64,000 nt of DNA from the NCBI GenBank assembly GCA_942159475.1, contig OW804094.1, positions 16,117,708-16,181,707 on the forward strand. The letters are read 5' to 3'. Under the pieces are notes generated by a model. That model was not told the DNA's origin. It did not search any database and saw only the letters and a list, made by a program, of their open reading frames with translations. This stretch comes from Sthenelais limicola (taxonomy: Eukaryota > Annelida > Polychaeta > Phyllodocida > Sigalionidae). The first letter of the stretch is position 1, and every line of letters starts with the position of its first letter. Positions 43,480 to 53,125 of this stretch are shown here, piece after piece. The position numbers were made by a program, and so were the translations under genes.

Positions 43480-43557
43480 GCTACTTTCCTGGGAGAAACT
43501 GGTCTTAATAGAGGGGTGGGCTTTATAGAGAGGTGGTCTTTGTGCGAGGTTCCACTG

Positions 43558-43613
43558 TATGATGATATCTCAAAATCTATTTTTTGCGACTTGTGACTCA
43601 TTTTATTCTGACA
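43558..43613 (-). mobile_element. Family B right-end fragment
   Basis: GATGATATCTCAAAATCTAT to CATTTTATTCTGACA, 2 bp (TA) before the next B copy. Confidence 0.75.
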
Positions 43614-43615
43614 TA

Positions 43616-44027
43616 TGTGATGTGTTTCAGGAAAATGAGTCATAAGTCGCAAAAAATAGATTTTGAGATATCACCATATTTGGAAAAATGAGATCAAGCC
43701 GATTCCAATGATAGTAAACAGTCTAATAATCTAATCGATCAGTATTTCTAGATTTTAAGTTTGATATTTTCGTTTTTGACAAAAAAGTTTCTAATATTTC
43801 CGGGGGTCAATAAACAGTCAAATAACTAAATGTAGTCCATATGAGGACCTTTAAAACGATAGGATATATTACATAGATTGTCCTGAAATTTGATACATCG
43901 ATTGATATAACTATACATGATACACCCACCTAATATTGGAACGTTCCGATAATGTGATCTTGTGAAAAAACACTTTGAAAAATATCAATTTTGCGATTTA
44001 TGACTCATTTTCCTGAAACGCATCACA
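43616..44027 (+). mobile_element. Family B MITE
   Basis: Full length, TA on both sides; ends TGTGATGTGTTTCAGGAAAA and CCTGAAACGCATCACA. Confidence 0.92.
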
Positions 44028-44215
44028 TATCGCAAATTATAATGTCCTCTACAGTAATCAATCACCCTCATCCCTCATCACTCCTTATCGTACTCACTTT
44101 CAAATATTTTTGTCTTGTAAACAATAAGTTGAGTTTTAATGTCATTGAACGTGATGTAATATCCATTTATTAAATGTCTACCCTACATAAATTTTATAAT
44201 TTGATTTGATTTGAA
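44028..44215 (+). mobile_element. Possible LINE 3' end with (TTTGA)n tail
   Basis: Ends ATTTTATAATTTGATTTGAT-TTGAAAA. Tail-type evidence only. Confidence 0.35.
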
Positions 44216-44363
44216 AAATATTGCATTCAGGAACAGATACATTTCATCAGAGATGATATTCTCAGCCTAGCCTGATCTAATTAAATTATAATAGTATTAT
44301 ATCAAATTACACAAAGTGCCATGAACATGTAGATTCATTGAAGGGAGACAATCCTTGATAGCA

Positions 44364-44974
44364 AACATTAGATCATTCAATAGGTAAGTATTTCTATTTA
44401 TTTCACCTCTGGAATGGACTGCCCATAGACTTTGTATAGACTCGCCATATGCTAGTGAGCGGGAAGAAATATGTTTCATTCGTCCCTAGGGACGAAACAG
44501 ATGACCCAGTTTCTCCATCTGCGTTTTCATTGGTTATTCTGAAAGTAGGCCTTCGTTGTCATGGCGTTGTCAACGTCACGCCCGGCGTCAATGACGGCCG
44601 TCATAAACTCAAGAGCCATTGGAACGATGCAGCTCCCTTGCCGTGTTTTTAACATGTTACCGTAATTAAAAGGATTCCAAGACATTTAAAATCATTTGTA
44701 GAGGTCAAATAAATCTCGAACTAACCTTAGTGATGTATTTCCGATCGTTCTTCACCTTGTTTCCGGCGGGGGAAATCCCTCGGTGCTACGCTACACTCCG
44801 CACCTCGGGATTCCCCGCCTCCAACTCGGTGAAGAACGATCGGAAATGCATCACTGCGGTCAGTTCTACCTATGTATTAAGTTTTTTATTTTTGAAAAAA
44901 AAATTGCCATAGTTCTGGGTGGACAGTTACTAGTAAAGTAGCGAAATATATATTCTATAGCATGACCTTAGAAA
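44364..44974 (+). mobile_element. Family B fragment split by family E
   Basis: CATTCAATAGGTAAGTATTT-CTAT (to 44396) is B interior; it continues at GTATTAAGTTTTTTATTTTT (44874) to CCTTAGAAATGCATGG, where a retroposon cuts it off. Confidence 0.75.
44397..44873 (+). mobile_element. Family E giant-hairpin element, copy 2
   Basis: 477 bp, begins TTTATTTCACCTCTGGAATG and ends GGTCAGTTCTACCTAT. An internal GAGGTCAAATAAA inverts the left end and is followed by TCTCGAACTAACC, which inverts the right end. A hairpin fills 44730-44854 (arms GATGTATTTCCGATCGTTCT / AGAACGATCGGAAATGCATC). Same architecture as family C; about 80 percent like copy 1 except in the hairpin arms. Confidence 0.85.
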
Positions 44975-45236
44975 TGCATGGTTGTATTTTTTTATTTTTT
45001 TTTATTACAAATTTGGCCAAACAGTTACATTAAATTCAATACAAAATACGCGTGTCCACTCGGTGGATATTTTCCTGCGTTGCCTCTATTCTTTTACGAT
45101 TAGATCTTACAATATCATTATTATTTTGTCTTATACATACTCCTCTACACATTAACATTCAAACTATCATACTGTTTGGCATCATTACTAATCACAAAAT
45201 TAAGCAATTATTGTCTCAAATTCCATACATCATTCC
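44975..45236 (-). mobile_element. Retroposon 3' end, minus strand
   Basis: On the minus strand it ends GGCCAAATTTGTAATAAAAA then A-rich tail AAAATAAAAAAATAC. The 5' limit is uncertain; the source is unrecognised. Confidence 0.5.
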
Positions 45237-45590
45237 GTGAATTCATATAATTGTAGTGAATCGGACTACTGTAGAGTATCTGTGTCGCAGGTTCGTTTCC
45301 CTTGGCGTATCCGAAGCTTATCAATCGAGAGTTACATAGAACAAAAGGAACAAAGGCAGGCGCTACCTGTTCACTTGGGTTTTATTGTGAGGTTTCGGAA
45401 CTGGCATCAGTTCGCATCAGACCTGACTGGACTGTGGACTTCGGATTACCTGGCCAGCCAGGTAACCCTCATCCAAAGGTGTCCATCAGACATATACATC
45501 AACAGTCAACAATTCACAATGAGTGGTTTAAGTAACACTATCCACACTGAGAGGTTTATCATGGCCTCTACAGCTTACATTAAATGGTAG

Positions 45591-45760
45591 AAACCCAGGT
45601 CGTGGTTACTATCGACCAACAGCTGGCTGCTGTTAAATATATAAAAGGCGACAGGCAAAACATATGATTTAGACTAAAAAGTCCCGCGGACCAGTAGTGA
45701 CCACTGGGGAGGTTCGGACGAACTAACCCTCAGCGGCCACCTACACCCAATATCACCACA
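45591..45760 (-). repeat. Terminal direct repeat, 3' LTR
   Basis: Identical base for base with 49160-49329. Carries TATATAAAAGG on the plus strand (about 45638) and TATATATTTAA in reverse, so promoter polarity is ambiguous. Confidence 0.85.
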
Positions 45761-45763
45761 ATA

Positions 45764-45779
45764 CCCCCTTTTTTCTTTT
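45764..45779 (-). promoter_or_regulatory. Polypurine tract
   Basis: On the minus strand AAAAGAAAAAAGGGGG lies 3 bp before TGTGGTGA, the start of the downstream repeat. This is the position and composition expected for plus-strand priming and it fixes the element's orientation. Confidence 0.7.
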
Positions 45780-45840
45780 AAGAGTTTGAAAAGAAAAATC
45801 TTAAAAACTCGACAGGGTAAGAAAAAGTAAAAGTCTACAA

Positions 45841-46030
45841 GTAGGAGCATATAGTGTGTCCTCTCTACAATGAACAAATAAATCAATCTTATGAAAACTT
45901 CAGGAATCGACAAATAGGAGCATTCTGTGTCCTAACTAATGTGAACAATTATCCGAAGTAAGAAAGAAAATTTATGAAAAACCTTTTCACGTTTGACAGG
46001 CAGGAGCATATAGTGTCCTCACTAACAAGC
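45841..46030. repeat. Three degenerate direct repeats inside the LTR element
   Basis: TAGGAGCATATAGTGTGTCC, TAGGAGCATTCTGTGTCC and CAGGAGCATATAGTGTCC, spaced about 75-85 bp, each followed by an AT-rich stretch with AACAAT or ACAAATAA. Confidence 0.75.
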
Positions 46031-46219
46031 AAACAATTCGTTCTACAGAACTTATTTTATGCAAAAGGTTATCACTTTCATTATTGTAGACTTCACGTAA
46101 ATGTCGGCGCCACACACCAGGGTCATGATCCGAGGATCCAGGGCATCCGAACAGCATCCGAGGTGGTTAAATCAGGTCGAAGGGCGGTCCAGTCATCATC
46201 GTCCATGCGTTTCCTCCGA

Positions 46220-48397
46220 TTAGTTACCATTGCCATCGTCGTCTTTCGGTCCTTCGGGCGAGTCCTTTGCAGAAGGTCTGTCCGGAGTATCGAACATACT
46301 TCCGAACATACCTTGCTCGGGAGGCGCCCGGCCCAACGCAGCCGAAGCCACAGTTCTCTGAGGCTGGGGTGGCTCACGTTGGGACTTCATTTGGTCCAGG
46401 AGACTGGTGAGGAAATGGATTTGTTGGTCGTTAACCTCCAACATCCCACCAGCTCGACTGGACACCACGGTCAAACCAGGAGTCTCGCCCGAGCCTGAAG
46501 AAGGCAAGGCTTGAGCTTCCTCAACTGGTTTGGCAGGGAGAGAGGTCGGCTTTCCACCCAGGGAACTTTCCGACCTGCTCACACCTTGATTGGACTCGTC
46601 CGAATCATCCAAAAGCAAGCCCTGGAGTCTGGTATTCTCCTCCAAGAGCTTCAGGATGCGTTGTTCCTTCTCCTGATTGGATGCCTTCAGAGTCCGGATG
46701 AGGAGAGCCTGCTGACTGATGGTTTCCTTCAGCGTGCCTACCTCATCCACCTTCGCCCTCACCGCCTGAAGCTTTTTCAGAGGAGTCACAAGAGCGGCCA
46801 CGGTCACTTTGACCTGCCTCTTGGCATCCTCTGCAGCTACTTGCAGGGCTTTCAACGCCTGGTTCACGCCGGTCTCTGATGTTTCCACCAGAGCAGCGGT
46901 CTCCAAAGCACAAGGCAGTTCGGCCAGAGTTGTGTCCACCCATTTCTGGGCCTTCCTCGAACGTCTGCTCCTCTTAGCGGGAGGAGCAGTCAACTCAGCT
47001 GCCTTCGACTGGCTCTCAGTCCTCGGACGCTTGGAGGCTGCGGCCTTCGAGCTAGTACTAGCACTTGACTTGTCCGAAGTCGCTGTGCTAGACTTTACCG
47101 GGGTCTGAGTCGGTTTGGATTTCCCAGTACCAGTTCTGGGGACATCCACCTCACCAGCCTTTCGAAGGGTCCTGAGATGGGTCATCGAAAGATGAGTGGT
47201 CCGAATGAAAGCTCCGAAGGGCTTCCATTCAGGCTTCACTTTCGCCGCCTTCTCTATCGCCTTCGGCCTTCCCTGGTTGTGCAACAGCTCCTCCCCATTC
47301 ATGATGTGGCTGACCAACTCCGATTTCCTGTCAAGCTGCTGCTGACAGTTCTCGTAGGGGCAGACCCACACTTCTGTCTGAGGGGTGTGAACCTCGCACA
47401 GGTGTCTGAAAAATCTTTCTCGGGTGGAGAAAGCTCGGACACCTGAAGCATTGAGCTTCACTCGCCTACACACCAGGTACGGACAACGAAATCCAGGCTC
47501 CCACAGAGTTGGTACCAGTCGGAGCTTCTCACTGGTACCAGGCTCCATTTTACCCGCCTTACACAGCCCCGGGTAGAGACAGGATTCATACCGAAGCATG
47601 AGTCCATGGTCATCTTCAGAGTCGGACTCTGTGGCCATCAGATGACGTGAGCCTGGCCGATCGTGCTTCGGGTTCAGCGGGACAACATCAGTGGCCTTGT
47701 CCAGCTCTGCATTGAACTTAGTCAATGAGCCTGCGTGCGCCAACTGATCCTCCCTCACCTTAGCACGATGCACATGGACCTTTTTCAGCTTCCGGAACTT
47801 CAACTTAGTAGTTCCAGTCGCTGGGGCAGGTGCCTTGCCTTTGGAGTTCGACTTGGGGTCCGAACTCCGGGGCTTCCGAACTGGACGGGCAGAAGACCGG
47901 GTGCTCTTGGCCGGTGAATCCATGAGCTCCACAGTCACTGCCGCCGAGGAATCAGCAGGATCTGGAGATAGAGTCCGCGGGGACTCGACCATCTCTCCAT
48001 CCTTCATCCTCGGCCTGTCCTGCTTTCTGGGGGATCTAGGCTTCTGCTTAGAGGTACCAGCCGAAGGTACAGTCTTAGCTTCGGGAGTCTCGGACTCAAC
48101 CTCAGCCATGTCTGTCACCATCGCCGCATCCTCTTCAGCAGCTGCTAACCTAGCATCCTCGGCCTCCATAATTGCGCCCCAGCAAGTTACGGTGCCGGTC
48201 CCAGAGCCACCTGCGTCAGGCTGACCCATGCCAGCAAGGATCCGAGACCCTTCCAAGACCTTAGCCTCCTCGTCCGACAATACCTCGCAGTCCGAACCGT
48301 CCAGATCCATCTCCAGATCAGACTCGGACAGCTTGGCGTTGAGGGAATCAGCCAACTGGTCCTCGGTCATGTTCTCGAATTCACCTGAAGTCGACAT
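46220..48397 (-). CDS. Unrecognised 725-aa zinc-finger/coiled-coil protein of the LTR element
   Basis: The frame extends one GTG further, but the first ATG (48397, context GTGATGTC) is taken as the start; the stop is TAA at 46220. N-terminal 1-110 is acidic (SESDLEMDLDGSDCEVLSDE). 110-210 is Ser/Pro and Lys/Arg rich. About 305-337 has a C-x4-C-x21-H-x4-H module (RCPYLVC...HLCEVH), and 346-373 a C-x4-C-x12-H-x8-H module (VCPYENC...SHIMNGEELLH). Just upstream is CLYPGLC (273-279). A basic nuclear-signal-like PPAKRSRRSRKAQK lies at 472-485. About 510-598 is a heptad-rich coiled coil (LIRTLKASNQEKEQRILKLL). The tail is Pro-rich and acidic. Nucleic-acid binding and self-association are inferred; it could be a Gag-like or captured nuclear protein. 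No nucleocapsid CCHC knuckle, protease or polymerase motif. The frame is intact and GC-rich compared with the surroundings. A 3' splice-like TACTTTCAG/G lies 18 bp before the ATG, so a leader intron is possible. Confidence 0.8.
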   Translation of the reverse strand: MSTSGEFENMTEDQLADSLNAKLSESDLEMDLDGSDCEVLSDEEAKVLEGSRILAGMGQPDAGGSGTGTVTCWGAIMEAEDARLAAAEEDAAMVTDMAEVESETPEAKTVPSAGTSKQKPRSPRKQDRPRMKDGEMVESPRTLSPDPADSSAAVTVELMDSPAKSTRSSARPVRKPRSSDPKSNSKGKAPAPATGTTKLKFRKLKKVHVHRAKVREDQLAHAGSLTKFNAELDKATDVVPLNPKHDRPGSRHLMATESDSEDDHGLMLRYESCLYPGLCKAGKMEPGTSEKLRLVPTLWEPGFRCPYLVCRRVKLNASGVRAFSTRERFFRHLCEVHTPQTEVWVCPYENCQQQLDRKSELVSHIMNGEELLHNQGRPKAIEKAAKVKPEWKPFGAFIRTTHLSMTHLRTLRKAGEVDVPRTGTGKSKPTQTPVKSSTATSDKSSASTSSKAAASKRPRTESQSKAAELTAPPAKRSRRSRKAQKWVDTTLAELPCALETAALVETSETGVNQALKALQVAAEDAKRQVKVTVAALVTPLKKLQAVRAKVDEVGTLKETISQQALLIRTLKASNQEKEQRILKLLEENTRLQGLLLDDSDESNQGVSRSESSLGGKPTSLPAKPVEEAQALPSSGSGETPGLTVVSSRAGGMLEVNDQQIHFLTSLLDQMKSQREPPQPQRTVASAALGRAPPEQGMFGSMFDTPDRPSAKDSPEGPKDDDGNGN

Positions 48398-49159
48398 CAC
48401 TATTCAATCGGTACCTGAAAGTATAATGATGGTATGGGTAGAAACGAGTACAGAAAATACCTGTTATTTGCTGCAGATGGACGTTCGGACTCCTCTCGGA
48501 CACGCTTCGGCTGTGGCTGACAGCTACTACACACATAGAGCGTAGTGGTATCGAGAAATCCAAACCTTCACTACTCGAATATACCCACGCTTTAGGCACA
48601 GTGAATTGGTTGATTACTTCCAAAACACAAAGACTGAACGTTTATTGGTATACCAGCAGCGGATACGCTGTTCAAGTTTAGTTTAGCACCTTCGGATAGT
48701 AACGTTCATTCATTCCTACACCAATGGCGAAAACAACATGGCCGCTATAGGTCCCACGCCAGCCCGCGCATTATCAATGTGTCCCAAACACAGTTAATAT
48801 ACGACCCACAGCATTCATGCAACTTGACTACTCGAGCAAAGGGACTACAAACACAGGGCAATATATTTCACAAGGATCATCACTTGATAAAACTTACTGC
48901 AGTGTTCTCTTTCTAAGAGGTAGTCTCGGTGCTTTGCTTCGCGGAAGCAGGAAGTAGACTGACTGAAACGGTAAAACACCAGCGTATTTAACCACTGCAA
49001 CGCCCGAGTTGCATTCAGTCGCCGCACTACTGCAGCGCCAATTTTCTTCCCGCGCTCACCTTCTGAGCCTGAAAATAGCTATTGGGCGCGTGTTCCCACT
49101 CAGCTATTCGGGACTCTGCTGAGACGATGCAGAGGTGTAATCATTCTCCGATTTCCTCA
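48398..49159 (-). other. Leader region of the LTR element
   Basis: 762 bp, GC- and CpG-richer than the flanks. On the minus strand it includes AACAGGTATTTTCTGT (donor-like) and TTATACTTTCAGGTACC (acceptor-like) close to the ATG. No second ORF of note. Confidence 0.5.
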
Positions 49160-49329
49160 AAACCCAGGTCGTGGTTACTATCGACCAACAGCTGGCTGCT
49201 GTTAAATATATAAAAGGCGACAGGCAAAACATATGATTTAGACTAAAAAGTCCCGCGGACCAGTAGTGACCACTGGGGAGGTTCGGACGAACTAACCCTC
49301 AGCGGCCACCTACACCCAATATCACCACA
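49160..49329 (-). repeat. Terminal direct repeat, 5' LTR
   Basis: Identical to 45591-45760. The sequence following on the minus strand (TGAGGAAATCGGAGAATGAT) does not match a primer binding site I know. Confidence 0.85.
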
Positions 49330-49511
49330 TAATAATATTATACGAAAAAGGCTCCTCAAAGTTATTTCTATGCGGTTCATACCTAATCGCCTAGCCCTCA
49401 TAAGGGCTTTACATTAAAATTCTAGGACTGATTAAAAACTGCTTTTTGCAGCAACTAGACAACATTTTCATCAAATCTCGATTTGATACACAGGGTTGGA
49501 ACTTGGTACAC

Positions 49512-49746
49512 GGGTCAGATTTTCAGAAAATGTACAATTCACCTTCACCTTTCCTCTCAGACAACCCAAATTTAAATGAAAGGTGACGTTCAAAATGCAG
49601 TTTAACACAATAAAAAAAATATTCTAAATCAATACAATGCCAAAGATACTCTGATATACCCATTATTTATAATTTTTCTGTCTAATTTAACAGAAGTTAC
49701 CAAATTTGTACAGCTGCTAATTGTACATTTTCTGAAAATCTGACCC
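49512..49746 (+). mobile_element. Family A4 MITE
   Basis: Ends GGGTCAGATTTTCAGAAAAT and TTTTCTGAAAATCTGACCCA; A4 interior. Confidence 0.92.
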
Positions 49747-49749
49747 ACG

Positions 49750-49887
49750 ACGTGTATTCATACGACTTAAAGCGTTAGATCTATACCTAAAAGAGGAAAA
49801 CATTTCTACAAAGAAATCCTATGAATAAATCACTTTGGAAAATATTAGTTTTATGACTTGTGACTCATTTTTCTGTAACACATCACA
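49750..49887 (+). mobile_element. Family B right-end fragment
   Basis: TGTATTCATACGACTTAAAG to CTGTAACACATCACA, starting 4 bp after family A. Confidence 0.8.
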
Positions 49888-50205
49888 TTAACCCATAGCC
49901 TGTTGCTAATTCCAGTGATATTTGAAATGCGCAGGGCATAGCAGCCATTAGCATGCTTTCTCTCATCAATAGGTAATAGTATACTACCCCCTGGTGTTAA
50001 TGAAAGACCGGCTATAGGAGTGAGTGAGTGAGATTGGTTGCCTTACGCCCTTATCAACACATTTAATATGGTTATATCAAGGGCGGGAGAGCTGAGAGGG
50101 AGGCACTTTATGATCATACCCAGGAAATAGAGATAGAGAAGAAGGGAGAGAGAGACAGAGAAAAGAGACAGAAAGGCCCTTTATGGTCATACCCAGGAAC
50201 AGCAT
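49888..50205. other. Spacer with GA tract
   Basis: GAGAGAGACAGAGAAAAGAG at 50137-50165; CAGGAA words duplicated either side (TCATACCCAGGAA at 50116 and 50189). Confidence 0.5.
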
Positions 50206-50296
50206 TTTAATCTGCTTGATTTCATCTGTTCAAATATGATGATATCTCAAAATCCATTTTTAGCGACTTGTGACTCATTTCCTGTAACACATCACA
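50206..50296 (-). mobile_element. Family B right-end fragment
   Basis: TTTTAATCTGCTTGATTTCA to CCTGTAACACATCACA, 2 bp before the next B copy. Confidence 0.8.
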
Positions 50297-50298
50297 TT

Positions 50299-50699
50299 TG
50301 TGATGTGTTTGAGGAAAACGAGTCATAAGTCGCAAAAAATAGATTTTGAGATACCATTATATTTGAAAAGATGAGATCAAGCCGATTCCAATGATAGTAA
50401 ACAGTCTAATGATCTAATAAGTATTTCTAGATTTAAAGTTTGATATTTTTGCTTTTGAAAAAAAAAATTTCCAATATTTCTTAGGGTAATTGTAAAGTAA
50501 CCAAATATACTCCATATGAGGACCTTTAAAACGCAAGGATATGTTACACAGATTGTCCTGAAATTTGATACATTGATTGATATAGCTATAAGTGATAAAC
50601 TCCCCAAAGATTAGAACATTCTAATATTATCTTGTGAAAAAAACACTTTGAAAAATATCAATTTTGCGACTTATGACTCATTTCCTGAAACACATCACA
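50299..50699 (+). mobile_element. Family B MITE
   Basis: Ends TGTGATGTGTTTGAGGAAAA and CCTGAAACACATCACA; TT on each side. Confidence 0.92.
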
Positions 50700-51050
50700 T
50701 TTGTACTATGTCTGAAGCGCACCATCAAACAGGCAGCAGGTAGAAAGGCACTCCTGCTCTAGGCAGATCATAATTAACTTATTTTTAGCATCGCATCTGC
50801 ATTGACGGATGCGAGACTCTTTTAGCTCACACACACACACGCTACAATGGCTGGACTGCTGTGTCTCTTTACTAATGCCCCCTGCACTAGTAGGATTGTA
50901 TATAGTTACAATCTGAACAACATACGAGAAAGAATTCACTAGGGAAATATGCCTACAAAGTCATATCCTCCCAAAGTAACCGACCGCATGGGCAATGTCA
51001 CACTAAACCTTTTGCCCAGGTTTAGATCTTAGGTCCCTTATTCGTATTTT
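50700..51050. other. Unassigned spacer
   Basis: (CA)n at 50829; no recognised element. Confidence 0.4.
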
Positions 51051-51500
51051 AGCGTCATTTACCTTGGCTAGGTTCACCTGGGGCCCTGGCCAACTAGTCC
51101 CGCCCATTTCACCAAAGCCCTTCCCCGGAAGTCTAGTCACTTTAAGACGCAGGCAGTCTGTTTCCGGTGACCAGCTTGGCGCCTGTTATTGGAAGACAAA
51201 AAAAATGGCGTGGCTCTCTTCCTTCTCCCTCCTCCCTCCTCCTCCCGCTTCTCCCCATCCCCCTCGCAGCGACACCGGTGGTCAGAAGTAGAACCTAGCA
51301 AAGCCGGTTGGTCGTTGGTCAGCGGCTAGTGGTGGGAAAATCCACCAATCAGCTGGTCGTTTGGCATTTGCTGCATAAGGTGGCGGGCCTTGGGGACGTG
51401 ATACCTTTTGTGTGAGGCCATAAGACGACCGGAAATGAGTATGATATGGTTTGTCCGCCATCTGGTGGTTGCAATCGGTGTTGATGGGGACGCCGCCATC
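51051..51500 (+). promoter_or_regulatory. GC-rich candidate promoter
   Basis: CCCGCCC (Sp1-type, about 51101), CCGGAAGT (ETS-type, about 51126), CCAATCAG (about 51345). AAAAAATGGCGTGG at about 51198 could start a short frame MAWLSSFSLLPPPPASPHPP ending at 51289. TATA-less housekeeping-like composition. No exon confirmed. Confidence 0.35.
51455..51468 (-). promoter_or_regulatory. CTCF-like motif
   Basis: Reverse strand CCACCAGATGGCGG matches CCASYAGRKGGCRS at all 14 positions. Confidence 0.4.
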
Positions 51501-51667
51501 AGATCAAAGAGTAGCACCAGCAGATTCTTATAGCGCATGTGCGAAATATTGTTTTTGCCCGGGCTTACGATGCTGTGTAAAAATCAAAAGCCTTCACCTC
51601 GGGATATCACTTTGCTCCGGTCCATCACGGCTTGTGGAAATCAATTAATATGTGAACTTTGAGGTTA

Positions 51668-51896
51668 TGGGTAAAATCGCCTGAAAATGTACAATTCATC
51701 TTCACCAATGCTCTCAAATAACCCCGATTTAAGACAATAATGAGCTTCAGTTTAACATAACCAAACAGATAGTTTGAATCAACATAATATCAAATGTACT
51801 CAGATATACTTAGTATTGACCATTTCTCAGCCTAATTTTGCAGAATTTACTAAATGTGTAAAGCCGCCAATTGTGCACTTTCTGAAGATCTGATCC
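51668..51896 (+). mobile_element. Family A MITE
   Basis: Ends TGGGTAAAATCGCCTGAAAA and CTTTCTGAAGATCTGATCC; about 12 bp of the interior is deleted near GAGCTTCAG. Confidence 0.85.
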
Positions 51897-52320
51897 TTAT
51901 GGAGTTAAGTGCGACAACTTCTGAAATACACTGCACCTGCTTGTAATGAAACATTACTGAATATCGTAGTATTATAGAACCCAAAATAAACACATACTTG
52001 TTGATATCAATTCGTTTAAGTTGACTATGATGTACTTAGAGTGTGGACAAATACAGGTTAACTAACAAGTTTATTTCAGTCGCTTAAAATATTGTACTCA
52101 TTGCTACGCAACTCGTGCAATATTCTAAACAACTGAAACCGACGAGTTAGTTAACAGATTTATTATGTTTCCATCATGAAAATAGAAAAAAATCGAATCC
52201 TAAATTTGAATTTCAGTGGTAATCTTATTAACCAAAACAGATTAGTTGACATGACAACCCCACATAACTCACTAGTGAAATACGCACCATGCTTAACTCA
52301 CTCTAGTGTTATATCATATT

Positions 52321-52733
52321 TTATTTCACCCTTGATATGCTCAGTCCATAGAAATAACATAGGCTCTGTATATTGTTTAGCTGGTCAGTAACTGATGCCA
52401 CATTGCACGCGGGCAATACACGGCCGACCTAGTTTTTTGTACACTGTGCGCATGCATACTTTCTGATCTTCGCCAGTTCCGGTCCTTTATCGGAGACATG
52501 TTTTCGAAGCGAATCGAGCTAAAGAACAAATTATTTAACGATTTATTTCTCAAAATCGCTGTAGATCATGTTAATTTAACATTAGTTTAGTGTGCGAGTG
52601 AAATAAACACAGAACAACCCTTGGATTCTCGGCGTCGTGAATATTCACCCATGATGGTCGCGGGACTACCGTCCCTTGACCGTCATCGGTGAATATTCAC
52701 TCCCGCCTTGAATCCCGGGTAGTTCTGTATATA
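52321..52733 (+). mobile_element. Family C element, copy 2
   Basis: TTATTTCACCCTTGATATGC to GGGTAGTTCTGTATAT. The internal inverse word GTGAAATAAACACAGAACAA and the GTGAATATTCAC hairpin are conserved. Confidence 0.9.
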
Positions 52734-52744
52734 CATAATGAAAA

Positions 52745-53067
52745 TGTAATAGTGATTAACCACATTGTTATCAATAGTATAAATCAATTAAGGAATGTAA
52801 TTAGTATGATTGGTATCATTAAATAAATTAACTGCAGGATTGTGCAACACTAATAAAGGGATCAGGTAACACAAGAGTAAGCATAGCCAATAAGAGTAAG
52901 ACACGCACAGGTGCTCCGTGATGTATGTAAGGACAATAAAGAATAGTCAGTTGGACCTTTAGCATCAAAGCCTCTAGTCTCAATTTATTGCGCCTTCAAT
53001 CCCTATATTCATTACCATTTGGATATACATCCATAGTTATTCATAAGTTATATATCTTGATATAACA
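52745..53067 (+). repeat. LTR-like segment with primer-site-like sequence
   Basis: Begins TGTAATAG, ends GATATAACA, contains AATAAA (about 52945), and is followed by CTGGTGGGAACCC, which resembles a primer binding site start (TGG). No second copy or pol genes in the window. Confidence 0.35.
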
Positions 53068-53125
53068 CTGGTGGGAACCCTTATTCGATCCTGGACTTTT
53101 TTCAGAGCAATGCGTGTATAATACG

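Larger units (their letters stand above)
45591..49329 (-). mobile_element. LTR-bounded element with a single novel ORF
   Basis: 3,739 bp between two identical 170-bp direct repeats. On the minus strand the order is LTR, 760-bp leader, 725-codon ORF, about 460-bp 3' region, polypurine tract, LTR. No protease, reverse transcriptase, RNase H or integrase is found, so it would need enzymes in trans. The repeat begins TG (TGTGGTGATATTGGG) but ends GGGTTT rather than CA. No target duplication is evident (left flank ...AATGGTAG, right flank TAATAATA), and no standard tRNA primer site is recognised. Alternatives: a TRIM/LARD-like element that captured a cellular gene, or an unfamiliar retroelement. 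Confidence 0.75.
52060..53125 (+). repeat. Repeat J, copy 2, split by insertions
   Basis: J from GGTTAACTAACAAGTTTATT (foldback with ACTGAAACCGACGAGTTAGT) to ACTCACTCTAGTGTTATATC (about 52315), resuming at TTTCAGAGCAATGCGTGTAT (53101). The interval holds family C and an LTR-like segment. Confidence 0.75.

Noticed and set aside
45237..45590. 117-aa plus ORF ending at the left LTR
   Set aside because: Starts with GTG, has no recognisable domain, and its stop lies at the LTR boundary; no support as a gene.
46511..48545. Plus-strand ORFs of 60-174 aa opposite the LTR-element gene
   Set aside because: Shadows of the 725-aa minus frame; codon-like bias follows the minus frame.
45591..49329. Plus-strand orientation of the LTR element based on TATATAAAAGG
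   Set aside because: The polypurine tract and the only long ORF both point to the minus strand; the TATA-like word may be fortuitous or bidirectional.
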